Below are positions 23,512 to 35,329 of a stretch of 64,000 nt of DNA, one piece after another; within the stretch, counting starts at the first letter, position 1, and each line of letters starts with the position of its first letter. The notes beneath the pieces were generated by a model. It ran no database searches. It was given only the letters and a program-made list of their open reading frames with translations, and was not told the DNA's origin. The DNA lies in contig NW_026683305.1 in the NCBI RefSeq assembly GCF_030247195.1, positions 82,501 through 146,500 of the forward strand. The letters run 5' to 3'. A program made the translations under genes and the position numbers. Source of the stretch: Topomyia yanbarensis (lineage: Eukaryota; Arthropoda; Insecta; Diptera; Culicidae).

Positions 23512-24959
23512 GAGATACCTCTTCAAACTCGTAATTACTTGGGGAACATGGCTAATACTATTTCTTTAACACCAACACATTATTTAACAAACTACAATCA
23601 ACATTTTAATTTATTCACTTAACCGGCATTTTCAAAAATTAACCTAGGATTTTTCTACGGTGTTGCCTATATTCTTTCTGTTCCCTACTGTGTGCGGGTG
23701 AGCGATCGCTATTTCCTGCCGGGCTAACGTGCCATAATGCGGCCGAACTTTAGTTTGCCGGGTGCGTGTATCGGCTAAACTTTAACGAACCATGCGCATG
23801 GATTTTATAGTGCTACTTACAGTCTTTTTCTCGTTGTTTGCCCATTCACATTCGCACTACTGCGATGACTGTCCTGATGCGGCGATGCGGTGGCGGCGAT
23901 TAATCAGTACCGTCGGCGATGAATCTGCGCAGGCGATTAAGGCGATTAAGGATGTACCGGACGATTACAGATGTTCCTCTGCGTACAGGATGGATAACTG
24001 CTGACAATGTCGGAACGCCGGACAAGCTGCCAGCAACAAATTACGTGCACACCGGATGGTCGTGACGTTCAACTGCGCTGTGCAAACGTTTGATGAATCG
24101 TCGCACTTCTGGCTTTTCGGTTGCAGCGCCAGAATATCCCAAACTAGCGCGTGGGTCTAGAGCGCGTCGGCTGGCGAAGGGCGGTGTGGCGGGCCGATGA
24201 ATAGTGCCGCTCTAAACGGTAGAATAAAAGCCGTCGCACGGCTATTGGATGCCGTGAACTCATTGTCTCTTTTTATAGAGTACAATTGTATGTTACCTTT
24301 ATAATTTTCAGCTAACGCACACGAAAATTCCGCACTTCCTACTACTTGACTTGACGCAACACCTAATAACAAACTAATTACTGAATTTTAAAGACATCTC
24401 ATATTTAAATTTGACAAACCTTCGACACACCGCGGGAAAAATTCAAACAACACGCACTCTAACCCCTTTCACGGTCCAGATTGAAATGGATGAGAAGCTA
24501 TTCATAAAACCCTCAGATAAACGATTTTTGGTTCTAGATACCCGGAAGTACGTAATTTTACCGAAGTAAAACTCGTATTTCGAAAAACGAACTTCTTGGA
24601 CAATTGATTCTGAATCGCTATCTCATTCCCTCTCGAAACATTTGCATCATACCATTACGCGCCAATACCCTCACTTGCGTTCACATAGTTTTTACTGGTC
24701 GGGCGGTTGATAAGACAACGACAACGAGGTCCGTTCGGCGACCGAAACTCAACCACTTGCTCTAGTTTGTGCAATCGTGAGACAGATTGGGAAAGAGAAA
24801 AACGTGCGTGCGCGAGCGGATAGTACGTTTTAGCCGCCTAGTGTTCATTCTTCCTCCTACGGAATGGAAGAAGTGAACACATATTTGCAACAGGGAGCTT
24901 GGGTTACCGAATTTGGAAGTTATTTTGACTTCTGATACACGTGATCGCTACAATACCGT
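23512..24959. other. Unique core between inverted arms
   Basis: About 1.45 kb not repeated elsewhere in the window, with locally higher GC (23660-24250). It holds one signal-peptide-like ORF (23792-24004). The stretch from 24680 to 24840 is also less AT-rich. It could be a captured host sequence or the coding remnant of the element. Confidence 0.4.
23792..24004 (+). CDS. Hypothetical 70-aa secreted-type peptide
   Basis: I do not recognise this protein. It opens with a short charged start and a strongly hydrophobic stretch (residues 5-16), as in a signal peptide. A likely mature part of about 50 residues follows with four cysteines (24, 27, 61, 70), the first pair as CDDC and the last residue being Cys. 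The start context is AACCATGC. Codons are more GC-rich than the surroundings. No intron, poly(A) signal or paired exon is evident, so it may be an exon fragment or chance. It lies in the unique core of the inverted-arm structure. Confidence 0.3.
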   Translation: MRMDFIVLLTVFFSLFAHSHSHYCDDCPDAAMRWRRLISTVGDESAQAIKAIKDVPDDYRCSSAYRMDNC

Positions 24960-25745
24960 GGTGAATGCAGCAATTTTCTGTATCTTCTTTATCCTAAAGC
25001 TAACATTCACACGGTAATTCGGACGGAAATGAACTTGTACATTACCCGTTAGAAAATCATTCAATATCGATGTTAACCTTCGAGTAGACGCGCTAGTGCA
25101 CAGAGTGCACGCCACTCAGAAAGCGTCTTTGAACACCAGCGCCTACTCGTTCAGTGAGCCATACGCGCGATTTCAAGAGGGCCAGCTTTCAACAGGGTGT
25201 AACTTCTGAACGGGTGATTATGGTTTTACCTTCATTTTGTAGATGAAACCCAGTCCTATCAGAATAATGGATGGCATAATTACAATTTTTGCCGATCAAA
25301 AAGTTACATGGGTTCGAAAACAGGCTAAAATAAAATCAAAATCAGCCATAAGTTTATATACAGCATTCACAGTTGTTTAGTCTCTTCGAAAAAGTTGTGT
25401 GTTTTATAATCATTAAAAATACCTTCGAACATCGTTAACGCGAAAAATCAGAAACAAAAAGCTTATAAGTACAAATAAGAATTGCAGGACGTAGAAAACT
25501 TTTTATGACTCGATTACTGTGAGTGACAGAGACAACATGTCTTCTGAAAATTTATAAAAATACTTTCCTCTACAACTTTGTCGAAAACGACCAAACGCTA
25601 TCTCTTTCGGTTCAAAAGTAAAATTTGCTATAGGCTACTGTGATCATTTTTTAAAGCAATAATGTTGCCAAAAGATGGTATTTTTTACACACACAAACAT
25701 TGTAGAATATGTAAAATTGCTAATATCAACAGTTTTAATTCCAAT
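24960..25745 (-). repeat. Right arm of the inverted-arm structure
   Basis: Inverted counterpart of 22250-23045. Relative to the left arm it has an extra ~20 bp near 25755 containing CTCAAAACCCTGTTTTGAG, a short palindrome. Confidence 0.65.
25073..25187 (-). mobile_element. ~115-bp TA MITE, inverted copy
   Basis: Runs from TTAACCTTCGAG to GAGGGCCA, with the GTGCACAGAGTGCAC palindrome and the 'agcgcctactcgttcagtgagcc' core in inverted orientation. Confidence 0.6.
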
Positions 25746-25779
25746 GCATTAAGTACCTCAAAACCCTGTTTTGAGCCAC

Positions 25780-26100
25780 TGTGCGGTGGACAAATATTCC
25801 TAGATGGGGGATGAGCTCTAGTGTCTTGGGAAGGTTCTTGCCCTTGGGCACCACCAAAACATGGACATGTGTTTTTTTCCGGAATGGCAGGATTCAAAAT
25901 CCGGCCAAAATAGCAGGGAACAATCGTGTTGCTTATTTTCACGTGAATTTCCTTGTTGATGGTCTCGGCTGCATTTAAAATGTAGCTTTTCAAACCACAG
26001 GTACAGAAAGCCTGCCAAACCAGATATTTCTGTGTGAACCTCGACAGCTTCAGATGCGTCAAAATATCAGCCACTTTTCCCTTACGGTTGCCATTACGCT
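25780..26100 (-). pseudogene. Tc1/mariner-like transposase fragment, frameshifted
   Basis: The minus strand shows a transposase catalytic region spread over three frames. First comes QKYLVWQAFCTCGLKS and TINKEIHVK (typical of the strand before the second Asp). Then, after a frameshift, LLFWPDFESCHSGKKHM, matching the 'FWPDLASCHY' second-Asp motif. Then VVPKGKNLPKTLEL, matching the 'VPK..NPPN.PELRPIE' third-acid region. At least two frameshifts make it dead. It directly abuts the right arm. Family assignment comes from motif memory. Confidence 0.6.
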
Positions 26101-26299
26101 GGTGGCAATTGATTTGGCCACTTTTAACGGTTCCGCTAAATAGGTGTGCAGGTAGTTCGGATTCAGGCGATACGCGAGCAAAATTTCGCTGTGTTGGCAG
26201 CTTTCAGGCAAGTGAGGGTTTTGAAGACTTGAAGATGGCGTGTAAAGAAATGTGTCAAATAGGCCAAATTTTAAAACGAAAGCTATAAAAAAATTCTTT

Positions 26300-26392
26300 T
26301 AAGAAAAAGAGCGAAACCAGTAAATGAAAAATATGGAAAAGGAGCGGATAGAGAAAATACTAAAATAGATTTATTGAAAAAAAAAGAAAAAA
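26300..26392. other. A-rich lead-in
   Basis: A-rich stretch preceding the 1.3-kb repeat; nothing else seen. Confidence 0.4.
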
Positions 26393-27692
26393 ATTAAAGG
26401 GTTGTGTACAGGACACGACCACGGTGACATTAAAAATGTAGCTTTTTTCAAGAGCGTACAAATGAATTTTATCTATCACATATATCGACTCACGTTCTTG
26501 TTCACTCGCCTGTTTTCATATGTTACAATTTGCTATATACCCTCCCCATCAAAACATAATTTATTGAAGGTCTTTAATTAATCAAGTATCTCACTAGGTG
26601 ATTGGCATTATTTGGCTGATCCATCTAGTAAAAATAGGCTGGTCTGTCCAGAAAATATATTCAAAAGAAAAGTTCCATATTGAGCCCACGCCCGCCAACG
26701 GAAATATACAGATTCTCCATGAAATATGAAATTTCATTTTCCATTTAAATTTTCAATAATGTACTAATGAACTTAAGTAAACAATCTTAAGGTTAAGTAT
26801 TTCTTGATCGATTAGTGGTTGAACAAATGAAATTATTTGATAAATTACATTGTTATACAACGTTCGCACTACCAGTTAAAACGGGTTTTTATGTTATCTT
26901 GGTGACATTTTTCTTGTTGCTAATTATTGAAACGTGTTATAACTCTGTAGTGTAAACATTGTATTATTAAACCAATTCTGCAGCGTTTTATGTTATATAG
27001 GTGTTTTATGTGGTAATAGGACTGACATAATTATATCTTCAGTACAGCGGTTTGTTTCATAATTTAAAACAGATTTATTTTAAAATTTAAATTAGTATAC
27101 CCAACCGTTCTATTTGTTGTATACTTTAAAACGCAATTAGAACTGTGTTTTAAATACATAGGGTAGGAAGATATTCTGACTGGATAAACAGGGAAAACAA
27201 TTTTAAGTCCAGTAACGCTTAAGACATGGCTTGAATTTGAATCGAAAAAGAACACCCGCTTAAACTGCTGCTGGGACGGTAAGTTCTGTTTTAAAATTTT
27301 CCGTTGTGTGCAGTACGAAACAAAAGTGTTTGAAGTTAGAAAACAAAAAGTTCTGCTGGGAATGTGATTGTTTCCGATGCAATTACACTCAGATTTTTCA
27401 CGCAGGGGATACAGGCCGTGTAAATGAAAACTGCGTAAATTTCAAAATCCGCGTAAAAAAACCTGAGTGTACTCTCCTATATAAAATACTACGCTGCTGA
27501 ACAGTGCAATAACTACAGAAGCACGTTGTTAGATTCCTTACTCATAAAAAACATATAACCGAAATATGAAACATGAAAACCAATAGGATCTTTACCCTAC
27601 GCAGCTACAAAGCGCCGTAAACATGGATTAACAAGTTACAACGCACACGCATGCATAAAATAAATATATTTTTTTCAAACGCAACACTCTAA
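26393..27692 (-). repeat. 1.3-kb dispersed repeat, copy A
   Basis: Matches the reverse complement of 38029-39626 almost throughout. Its outer end is GGGTTGTGTACAGGACACGA and its inner end is CAAACGCAACACTCT. It lacks the 237-bp foldback found in copy B, so it preserves that empty site at about 27655-27675. A related outer end recurs at about 61060-61095. Class unknown. Confidence 0.85.
27384..27471. mobile_element. Small palindromic MITE, 88 bp
   Basis: Ends TACACTCAG and CCTGAGTGTA are inverted; the interior carries GCGTAA-type repeats. The equivalent position in copy B (38490-38615) is a longer, 126-bp version. Confidence 0.65.
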
Positions 27693-27774
27693 GCATCACA
27701 CACCGTATTAAATTAAATCCAAACCACCCCACCCACCCACTTTGCAAATCATTCTGTGACACCGTGCTGGTACC

Positions 27775-29365
27775 CGAAAAATCCGCACACGGCCACCGCT
27801 GCCGAAAATGCATAGCGTCTACCGCTTAGGGACCGTTCATAAACCACGTAGACCGAAATTTGAGAATTTTTAACCCCCCCTCCCCCCTAGTAGACCTTAG
27901 TAGACTTTTACCAACTCCCCCCCTCCACCACAAGTCTACGTAGACTTTTAATTTTTTTTATTCGCGGGAAATGTGTAATTAGCAAGAAGCACATTATAAT
28001 GTTCAATTAAAAATTAGCGTTCAGATTTATTTCAAGCTTTTTAAATATTAAAGAAAGGTGTTTCACATTGGTTTTTTGTCTATGATTGATCAAATCAATT
28101 AGTACTAATTCAAGGTGCTTTCCAACGTTTGTGTACTTCTTTCGTTCAACGTTCGGAATAGTTCTTTTCAAGGTTAGTCACTCAAATATATGTAAAAAGA
28201 TATATTGCCATAACTAGCTTAAATTTTGGCCGAAGTGTGCGAACAATGCAGAATTGCTAGACACTTGTTGAGCCTTACTGGTGCATTCAAAATTGTTAAA
28301 TTATAAGAAACATTTACGAAATAATACTGTCGATGTGTACTATCATCTAGACTAAAATAATAAACCAAACATGCACACAAATTTCACTTTTCGTGAACAA
28401 ATTTCGATATATAGACGTAAAATTTAACGGGTGTTTAAAGATTTTGAAATCAGTGTAAATGATTGCAAGAGAAACTGATTAACTTGAGTAAACACTTTGT
28501 TGAAGAAGTTTAACTACACTACGGCTTTAACCACCAAAATCAATAAATAAAAAATAAAATTAATCCACTTATTGTTAAAAATCGAGTGTTTTGTTGTTAC
28601 AATGCTTAACTTTGACCATTTTTTACGTTTTTAAGATTCATGCATTTAATGGTCCATGCATGTCTGCTAACTAGTGATGTCTCAGATGATTTCACAGTCA
28701 AAATCTTCCGACGAGAGGAATTTTGGGCGATCGTCTTTCTGTATTATTCCTAGATCAAAACTATATCGAAATATACGCAAGAAACAACACTGTGTGAGGT
28801 TGTCCAAAAAAAAAATCGTGGGTTCTGGGTTGAGTGGTCGCTTAACGAGTAGTTACCTCAACAGTGTACTAGCTTTGAAGTGTCTGGATAAATACTGAAT
28901 AGACCGATATTTTGAATACAACTCTCTTTAAATCCCATTTATAATTAGTAATACGAGAATAACAAAAAATAAAAGTCTACGTAGACTTTTTCAAAGACCC
29001 CTCCTCCCCCCTCGTAGACAAACGTAGACTTTTGCCAGACCCCCCCGTCCCCCTTATGAGTCTACGTGGTTTATGAACGGCCCCTTAGTGTAGTGCCTAG
29101 ACGCTGCAGCCATGGTCTTACCCGTTCGACATAAGAACAAAAACTGATTCAAAAATCAAACGGGTACGCGTCACTTCTATTTATAAACTAACCGTATATG
29201 GTTTAGTCACTTAGGTGCGAGTGTGTGCGAATGCCAACGTTGCCGAAAATCGATAGCGCTTATTGCATCGCCCGGAGACGATGTTGCTCGTATGGGATAA
29301 GAGCAACAACTGATTTAAACGGACATGCGTTGCTTCTATTTATGACTTTTCGTGTGTGATTGAGC
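27775..29365 (+). repeat. ~160-bp tandem pair, one interrupted by a DNA element
   Basis: Sequence flanking the element at 27829 (GCCGAAAATGCATAGCG ... TTATTTATAAAC-like side at about 29180) aligns with 29215-29365 (GCCGAAAATCGATAGCGCTT ... TTCTATTTATGACT). The second copy has no insertion and a single TTA at the matching site. Confidence 0.6.
27829..29084. mobile_element. PIF/Harbinger-like non-autonomous element
   Basis: A 1256-bp element with 25-bp terminal inverted repeats differing at one base. The left end begins GGGACCGTTCATAAACCACG; the right end, read inverted, begins GGGGCCGTTCATAAACCACG. It is flanked by TTA on both sides (27826-27828, 29085-29087). Subterminal CTACGTAG palindromes and C-rich tracts repeat near both ends. 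A 3-bp TTA TSD and G-start TIRs fit PIF/Harbinger. No transposase is visible; a 74-aa frame at 28674-28898 is not recognised. Confidence 0.75.
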
Positions 29366-29380
29366 CACTAACCTACCCTC

Positions 29381-30900
29381 TAATGACGGCTGTGTCTGAG
29401 AAATCTGCCTCACGAATGGTAATTTCCCCGTTTTTCGTGAACTTTTTAATTTTACCAATTTCCAAAAGTCTACTTTTATTGGGGAGATATTAAATTATTA
29501 CCAATATTTAAGTTAGGTGTTGCTGAATCGGTTGGTGTATGAATGATTAAAATCCATCTAGTAATATCGGACTTATAAGCGTGCAAACCTTACATAGTTT
29601 CGTTACATGGGAGATAGTTTAGATTTTAGAATGACACCTAGCCCCAGATAGTGGAGTAAGACATTTTTAATGTCAAAAGAAAATAAAAGATTAGTGAAAT
29701 CAACTCAGCAAAAGATGCAAATGCAAAAGAAACCAATCAAACGATAAATAAAATGAAAAACACGAAAAGATTAAACGATTTGAAAAAATGGGATAAATTT
29801 AAAAAAAAAGGCAAAAATGGGTAAAATAGAAAATATGGAGCAAAATATAGGGGAACCCGGAGTTTTTCGCCTTTTAAGGTAGGTAAAAAACCTCAGCTAC
29901 ATTTTGGAACCACAAAAATTAAGTTGCCTTTGATAATATTTGTTTTCCAACATGTTGCTTAGAAGGCGAATACTACGATGATTGTGGGATTTTTGGGTCG
30001 AAAATCTGTCATTACGTAGCACTAGTAGAGTTATTAAGTTTTACCTTATTAACTTGCCTAATTTCGACTGTCTAACGCTCTACAAAGGTTGTGTCTTCAG
30101 CAAAGTTGTCCATCAGGTCGTGACTACATGCATGACAATCATTTTAATTTTAAACTGTATCATTCCGTGGCGCTAATGTATATGTGAAATACTGCATTTC
30201 AGAAATAAAATTATGTTACATCGATACAGTCCACTCATGTTACGGACAGACCACCTGTATCGCAATGGAACATATGGCTAGACTCGCTGCACACCCTCGC
30301 ATTACGATTTATTTGTTTCCTTGCGCTAACCTCTATCGCTCGCTCAATTCGAACCCACCCATGGGAGCTGTGTTTTCGGGATGCTCAGACCTCCGGTATA
30401 CCCGCATACACTGTGGTAGTCAGAAATACAGATGGGCGAGTAAATCGCGAATCGATCAAAGGAATTGATTCTTGAAAAAAAAGTGAGTGAGCCACGATTA
30501 TTTTTTACGAAGTTGCGTTTTTTTTTAATTACTTACCTGTTAAGCGACATCGGGAAATGTAGTATATTTATAACATTTAGAACGGATTTTTTTTGTAAAG
30601 GTTGCCTATTTGTGCGTGCATTTACCGAAGCCAGCATTCAGTTTCAACGCCTCCGTCATTTATACACTTCCAATCTTATTAAAGGTTCACAAAACAATCG
30701 AATGTCTTCAGTTTAGAGGAAATATAAAACAAAAGCATTTATTTGTTCTATGTGAAGGCAGATTGTGACACATTTAAAATTGTAGAGCACAAGTGAACTG
30801 CGTGATCTTGTCTGATACATTTTTGCTCGTTAATCCCACTCAGAGATAGCGCAAAATAAAGTTCAGTTTGAAATTGAAATTAAAAATAAACCAAAAAATA
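29381..30900. other. No recognised gene
   Basis: AT-rich. Around 30425-30490 there is an 'agatgggcga...atcgatcaaa' phrase resembling, in inverted orientation, 40755-40850; I could not define an element. Confidence 0.4.
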
Positions 30901-30929
30901 ACTGAATGAAAACAGCAAAAATGAACGCC

Positions 30930-33850
30930 CACGTTAAGGCCGAAGTGGCCTGTGCCGTATACAAAAGATTCCTCCATTCCACTCGGTCCATGGCCGCGCG
31001 TCGCCAGCCACGCAGTCTGCGAAGGGTCCGCAAATCGTCTTTCACCTGGTCGATCCATCGTGCTTGCTGCGCGCCACGTCTTCTTGTACCGGTCGGATTG
31101 CAATTGAGAACCGTTTTCACCGGGCTATTGTCCGACATTCTGGCTATGTGCCCGGCCCACCGTAGTCATCCGATTTTCGCGGTATGACAGATAGGCGGTT
31201 CCCCCAACAGCTGATGCAACTCATGGTTCATTCGCCGTCTCCATGTGCCGTCTTCCATCTGCACTCCACCGTAGATGGTACGTAGCACTTTCCGTTCGAA
31301 GACACCAAGTGCGCGTTGGTCCTCCACGAGCATGGTCCAGGTCTCGTGCCCGTAGAGAACTACCGGTCTAATCAGCGTCTTGTAGATGGTCAACTTCGTA
31401 CGACGGCGAACTCTGTTCGACCGAAGTGTCTTGCGGAGGCCAAAGTAAGCACGATTTCCTGCCACGATGTGTCTACGAATCTCTCTACTGGTATCATTGT
31501 CGGCGGTCACCAGTGAGCCCAAGTACACGAACTCTTCAACCACCTCGATTTCGTCGCCACCGATGCAAACTCGAAGCGGGCGGTTCTCATTCTCTTCTCG
31601 TGAACCTCTTCCTATCATGTACTTTGTCTTCGACGTGTTGATGGCAAGTCCGACGCGCTTGGCTTCTCTTTTCAGTCTGATGTAGGCTTCCTCCATCTTC
31701 TCAAAGTTTCGTGCAATAATATCAACGTCATCGGCGAAGCCAAGTAGCTGAACGGACTTTGTGAAAATCGTACCACTCGTGTCGATCCCTGCTCTTCTTA
31801 TTACACCTTCCAGCGCGATGTTGAATAACAGACACGAGAGGCCATCACATTGCCGTAACCCTCTGCGTGATTCGAAGGGACTCGAGAGCGTCCCTGAGAC
31901 ACGTACTACGCACATCACCCGATGCATCGTCGCCTTCACTAATCGCGTCAGTTTGTCCGGGAATCCGTACTCGTGCATAATCTGCCATAGCTGATCTCGA
32001 TCGATAGTGTCGTATGCGGCTTTGAAGTCGATGAACAAATGATGTGTGGGCACATTGTACTCGCGGCATTTCTGCAGTACTTGACGAAGAGCGAACACCT
32101 GGTCCGTGATAGATCTTTCGCGCATGAAACCCGCCTGGTACTGCCCCACGAACTCTCTTGCAATTGGTGATAGTCGACGGCATAGTATTTGGGAGAGTAC
32201 CTTGTAGGCGGCGTTCAGCAGGGTGATTGCTCGGTAATTACAGCAATCCAGCTTGTCGCCCTTTTTGTAGATAGGACACACGACACCTTCCATCCACTCC
32301 TCCGGTAAAATCTCCTCCTCCCAAATCTTGGTAATCACCCAGTGCAGCGCTTTAGCCAGTGGCTCGCCACCGTGCTTTAGTAGCTCGCTTGGTATTTGGT
32401 CAACCCCAGCGGCTTTATTATTTTTGAGCCGGCTGATCTCCTCCTGAATTTCTTGGAGATCCGGAGCCGGTAGTGTAATGTCGTCCGCGCGTGCTCCCAG
32501 GTGCGTTACCGTGCCATCCTCGTCGTCTGCTGCATCGCCGTTCAGGTGTTCTTCGTAGTGCTGCCGCCACCTCTGGATCACCTCACACTGGTCCGTCCCG
32601 TTTGTATCTCTGCACATGTCGGCCTGTGGTACGTGGCCCCGGCGCGAGCGGCTCAACTTCTCGTAGAATTTCCGTGTGTCTTTAGCGCGGTACAGCTGCT
32701 CCATCGCTTCGCGATCTCGGTCTTCCTGCTGGCGCTTTTTGGTCCGGAAAACCGAGTTCTGCCTGTTCCGTGCCTGTTTATATCGCGCCTCGTTCGCCCT
32801 CGTGCGGTGTTGCAGCATTCTCGCCCATGCTGCATTCTTCTCTTCGACTAGCTGCTCGCATTCGCCGTCGTACCAGTCGCTTCTTCGGTCCGGGCCCACC
32901 GTACCTAGTGCAGTGGCTGCGGTGCTACCTATGGCGGATCGGATATCTCTCCAGCCATCTTCAAGGGCAACTGCGCCTAGCTGCTCTTCCGTTGGTAGTG
33001 CCACTTCCAGCTGCTGCGCGTATTCTTGAGCCACTCTGCCATCTTGTAGCCGCTCGATGTTTAGCCGCGGCGTTCGGCTTCGACGAGAGCTATGCACTGT
33101 CGAAAGTTTTGAGCGTAAGCATACTGCAACCAGGTGGTGGTCCGAATCTATATTCGCACTGCGATAAGTGCGGACGTTTGTGATGTCCGAGAAGAATCTA
33201 CCGTCGATTAGAACGTGGTCGATTTGATTTTTTGTTACTTGGTCCGGTGATCTCCAGGTGACTTTGTGGATATCTTTGCGAGGGAAGAAGGTGCATCGGA
33301 TTACCATTCCACGGGAGGCTGCGAAGTTCACACATCGTTGGCCGTTGTCATTTGATACGGGATACAGGCTGTTAGGCCCGATCACCGGTCTGTACATTGC
33401 CTCCCTTCCTACCTGTGCGTTCATGTCGCCGATGACAATTTTCACGTCTCGCAGAGGGCAACCGTCGTATGTCTGCTCCAGCTGCATGTAGAACGCTTCT
33501 TTCTCGTCGTCGGGTCTCCCTTCGTGTGGGCAGTGCACGTTGATGATGCTGTAGTTGAAGAAACGGCCTTTGATCCTCAACTTGCACATCCTTGCGTTGA
33601 TCGACTGCCACCCGATCACACGTTGGCGCATCTTGCCCAGCACTATGAAGCCGGTTCCCAGCTCGTTGGTTGTACCACAGCTCTGGTAGAAGGTAGCCGC
33701 TCGATGCCCGCTTTTCTACACCTTCTGTCCCGTCCAGCAAAGTTCCTGCAGCGCCACGATATCGAAGTTGCGGAAGTGTAGCTCGTCGTAGATTATCCTG
33801 TCACATCCTGCGAAGCCGAGCGATCTGCAGTTCCATGTTCCGAGTTTCCA
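30930..33850 (-). pseudogene. RTE-like LINE ORF, full-length but broken
   Basis: One minus-strand ORF encodes AP-endonuclease and RT. The endonuclease starts near 33850 (LGTWNCRSLGF) and is cut by a TAG at 33716-33718. The 825-codon open part then shows GDMNAQVG (about residue 72), IDHVLIDGR and SDHH (about 167). RT motifs follow: YRAITLL, FIDFKAAYD (about 538), GLRQCDGLS where the family usually has RQGD, and FADD (about 636). A TGA at 31166-31168 replaces an Arg codon that is still CGA in the copy at 43.8-44.5 kb. The C-terminus continues to about 30935. Clade is tentative. Confidence 0.85.
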
Positions 33851-34119
33851 ATCGTGATCCCATTTCGTATTAGGCGACTTAAAACTGGAGTCAAATCAAC
33901 TTGTTTCTGCATTCCGAGGACTGAATGGCAGGCAGGACTAAAATATGCCAGTCGCGCACGGAGTGTCGTGGGTAAGGGTAAGCTGTGTTAAGCGAATCTT
34001 TGGCACAGTGGACGTTTGTTTCTTTGGAAATTGTGGTGACGTCCCTAATACCCATTTCGGGGTTCGCTATAGGTGATTAGAAGCCAACGTGTTTGGTATC
34101 TTCTAGCTGCTGTACAACA
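33851..34119. other. Upstream flank of the LINE
   Basis: The LINE frame continues a short way (KWDHDWK) to a stop near 33890. Beyond that I recognise nothing. It may be 5' UTR. Confidence 0.35.
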
Positions 34120-35030
34120 AATTCTGATAATGAAATGTGTAGTTCTGTCCTCGAGTATGGTAGAGCAGCACAAATTAATCTTCAGTATAAACGTACAGCA
34201 ACTATGTATTCATCTTACCTTATGCAGATAGGAAAAGCTTCTATAGTTTTGGTTCAAGAACTGAATTTCCATGAAAGAAAATTCTATGTTGGAAAACTAT
34301 TTAAACCCGTCTTCGTAGCTTTCAACAAAAATGGCATAACAAATCCATGTGAAATGCCTCGTGCATGTATTCTTGCAAATAGTGCTGTTGACGCATGTCT
34401 TATATTGCGATGTTTGTGCTGTCGCAGTCAACATGACTGTTGATAACATAAACAGAAAATACGTATATTATTCGGCATATTTGCCGAATAACGAACCATC
34501 ACGTACTGATGATTTTAAAAAGGTTGTATCATACTGTGGAAGAAATGGGTTTCCCCTCATAATCGGCAGTGATGCAAATACCCACCACATAATTTGGGGC
34601 AGCTGAGATATCAATTTGAGGGGCACCAAATTGATGGAATATTTAAACAGTACAAATCTGTCCATACTTAATGTAGGAAATCGCCCAACATTTGCACGAG
34701 TTGGCAGAGAAGAGGTATTAGATGTAAATGTCTGCTCTGGCAGTATTACGCATGAGTTGGTAAACTGGCTCGTGCCGAACGAGTTGGAACCGTCATTATC
34801 TGATCATAAGTACATAGTTCTTGATCATTTAAGCGTCTCGCTAGATATTGTCACATATCGTAATCCTATATCCACGTACAGGTTACGATGAAGGCTTGGC
34901 AACTAAGTTTCAGGGGTATCTTCCGACGATTGAATCTCCACGTGACTTGAATGAGGTTGTGCATAAAACAAACACACTCAAAGTAGCAGCATACCAAGCG
35001 GCTTGCCCGCTTCGAGTTATGCACACTTAA
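34120..35030 (+). pseudogene. LOA-like LINE endonuclease relic
   Basis: An AP-endonuclease domain in several frames: INLQYKRTAT, VLVQE, PRACI, then YYSAYLPNNE and GSDANTHHIIWGS. A TGA stop (34604-34606) is followed by DINLRGTKLMEYL, NRPTF and SDHKYI. A frameshift near 34870 leads to the linker before the RT (ATKFQGYLPTIESP, AAYQAACP). Layout and motifs fit the LOA clade (Lian-like). It has lost its RT; see the RNase H part at 35330. Confidence 0.7.
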
Positions 35031-35034
35031 TTTT

Positions 35035-35329
35035 TTTTTGCTGAATGTCAGCATTTTTTGGCAATTTTTGCCGAGATTTGAACAGTGAAGAGATTTGAGA
35101 CTTCAGTGAAAGCTCTAATTGTTTGCTGAGATTCTAAAAATAATTTACTGACAATCAGCAAACAAATCACACTTTTCAAAGATATAAGTAAAAACATTAC
35201 TGATTACCCGGCTGTGCGGGAAATTTCCGAGCTCAACTAAGTGTGTGCTTCTAGAGCAACACCTTGGTAGATTACCAAACTTGTTCGACTCAAATTAGTA
35301 ATCGCATGTCGAATTCAAGCCGACTACCT
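35035..35329. other. Unidentified insert replacing the RT
   Basis: AT-rich sequence between the LINE linker and RNase H parts, with repeated 'gctgaatgtcagca' / 'ctgacaatcagcaaac' phrases. It may be a small element. It shows no RT motif. Confidence 0.4.

Noticed and set aside
27064..27255. 63-codon frame similar to one at 38564-38938
   Set aside because: Shared because both lie in the inverted 1.3-kb repeat; the frame is not maintained over the full repeat.
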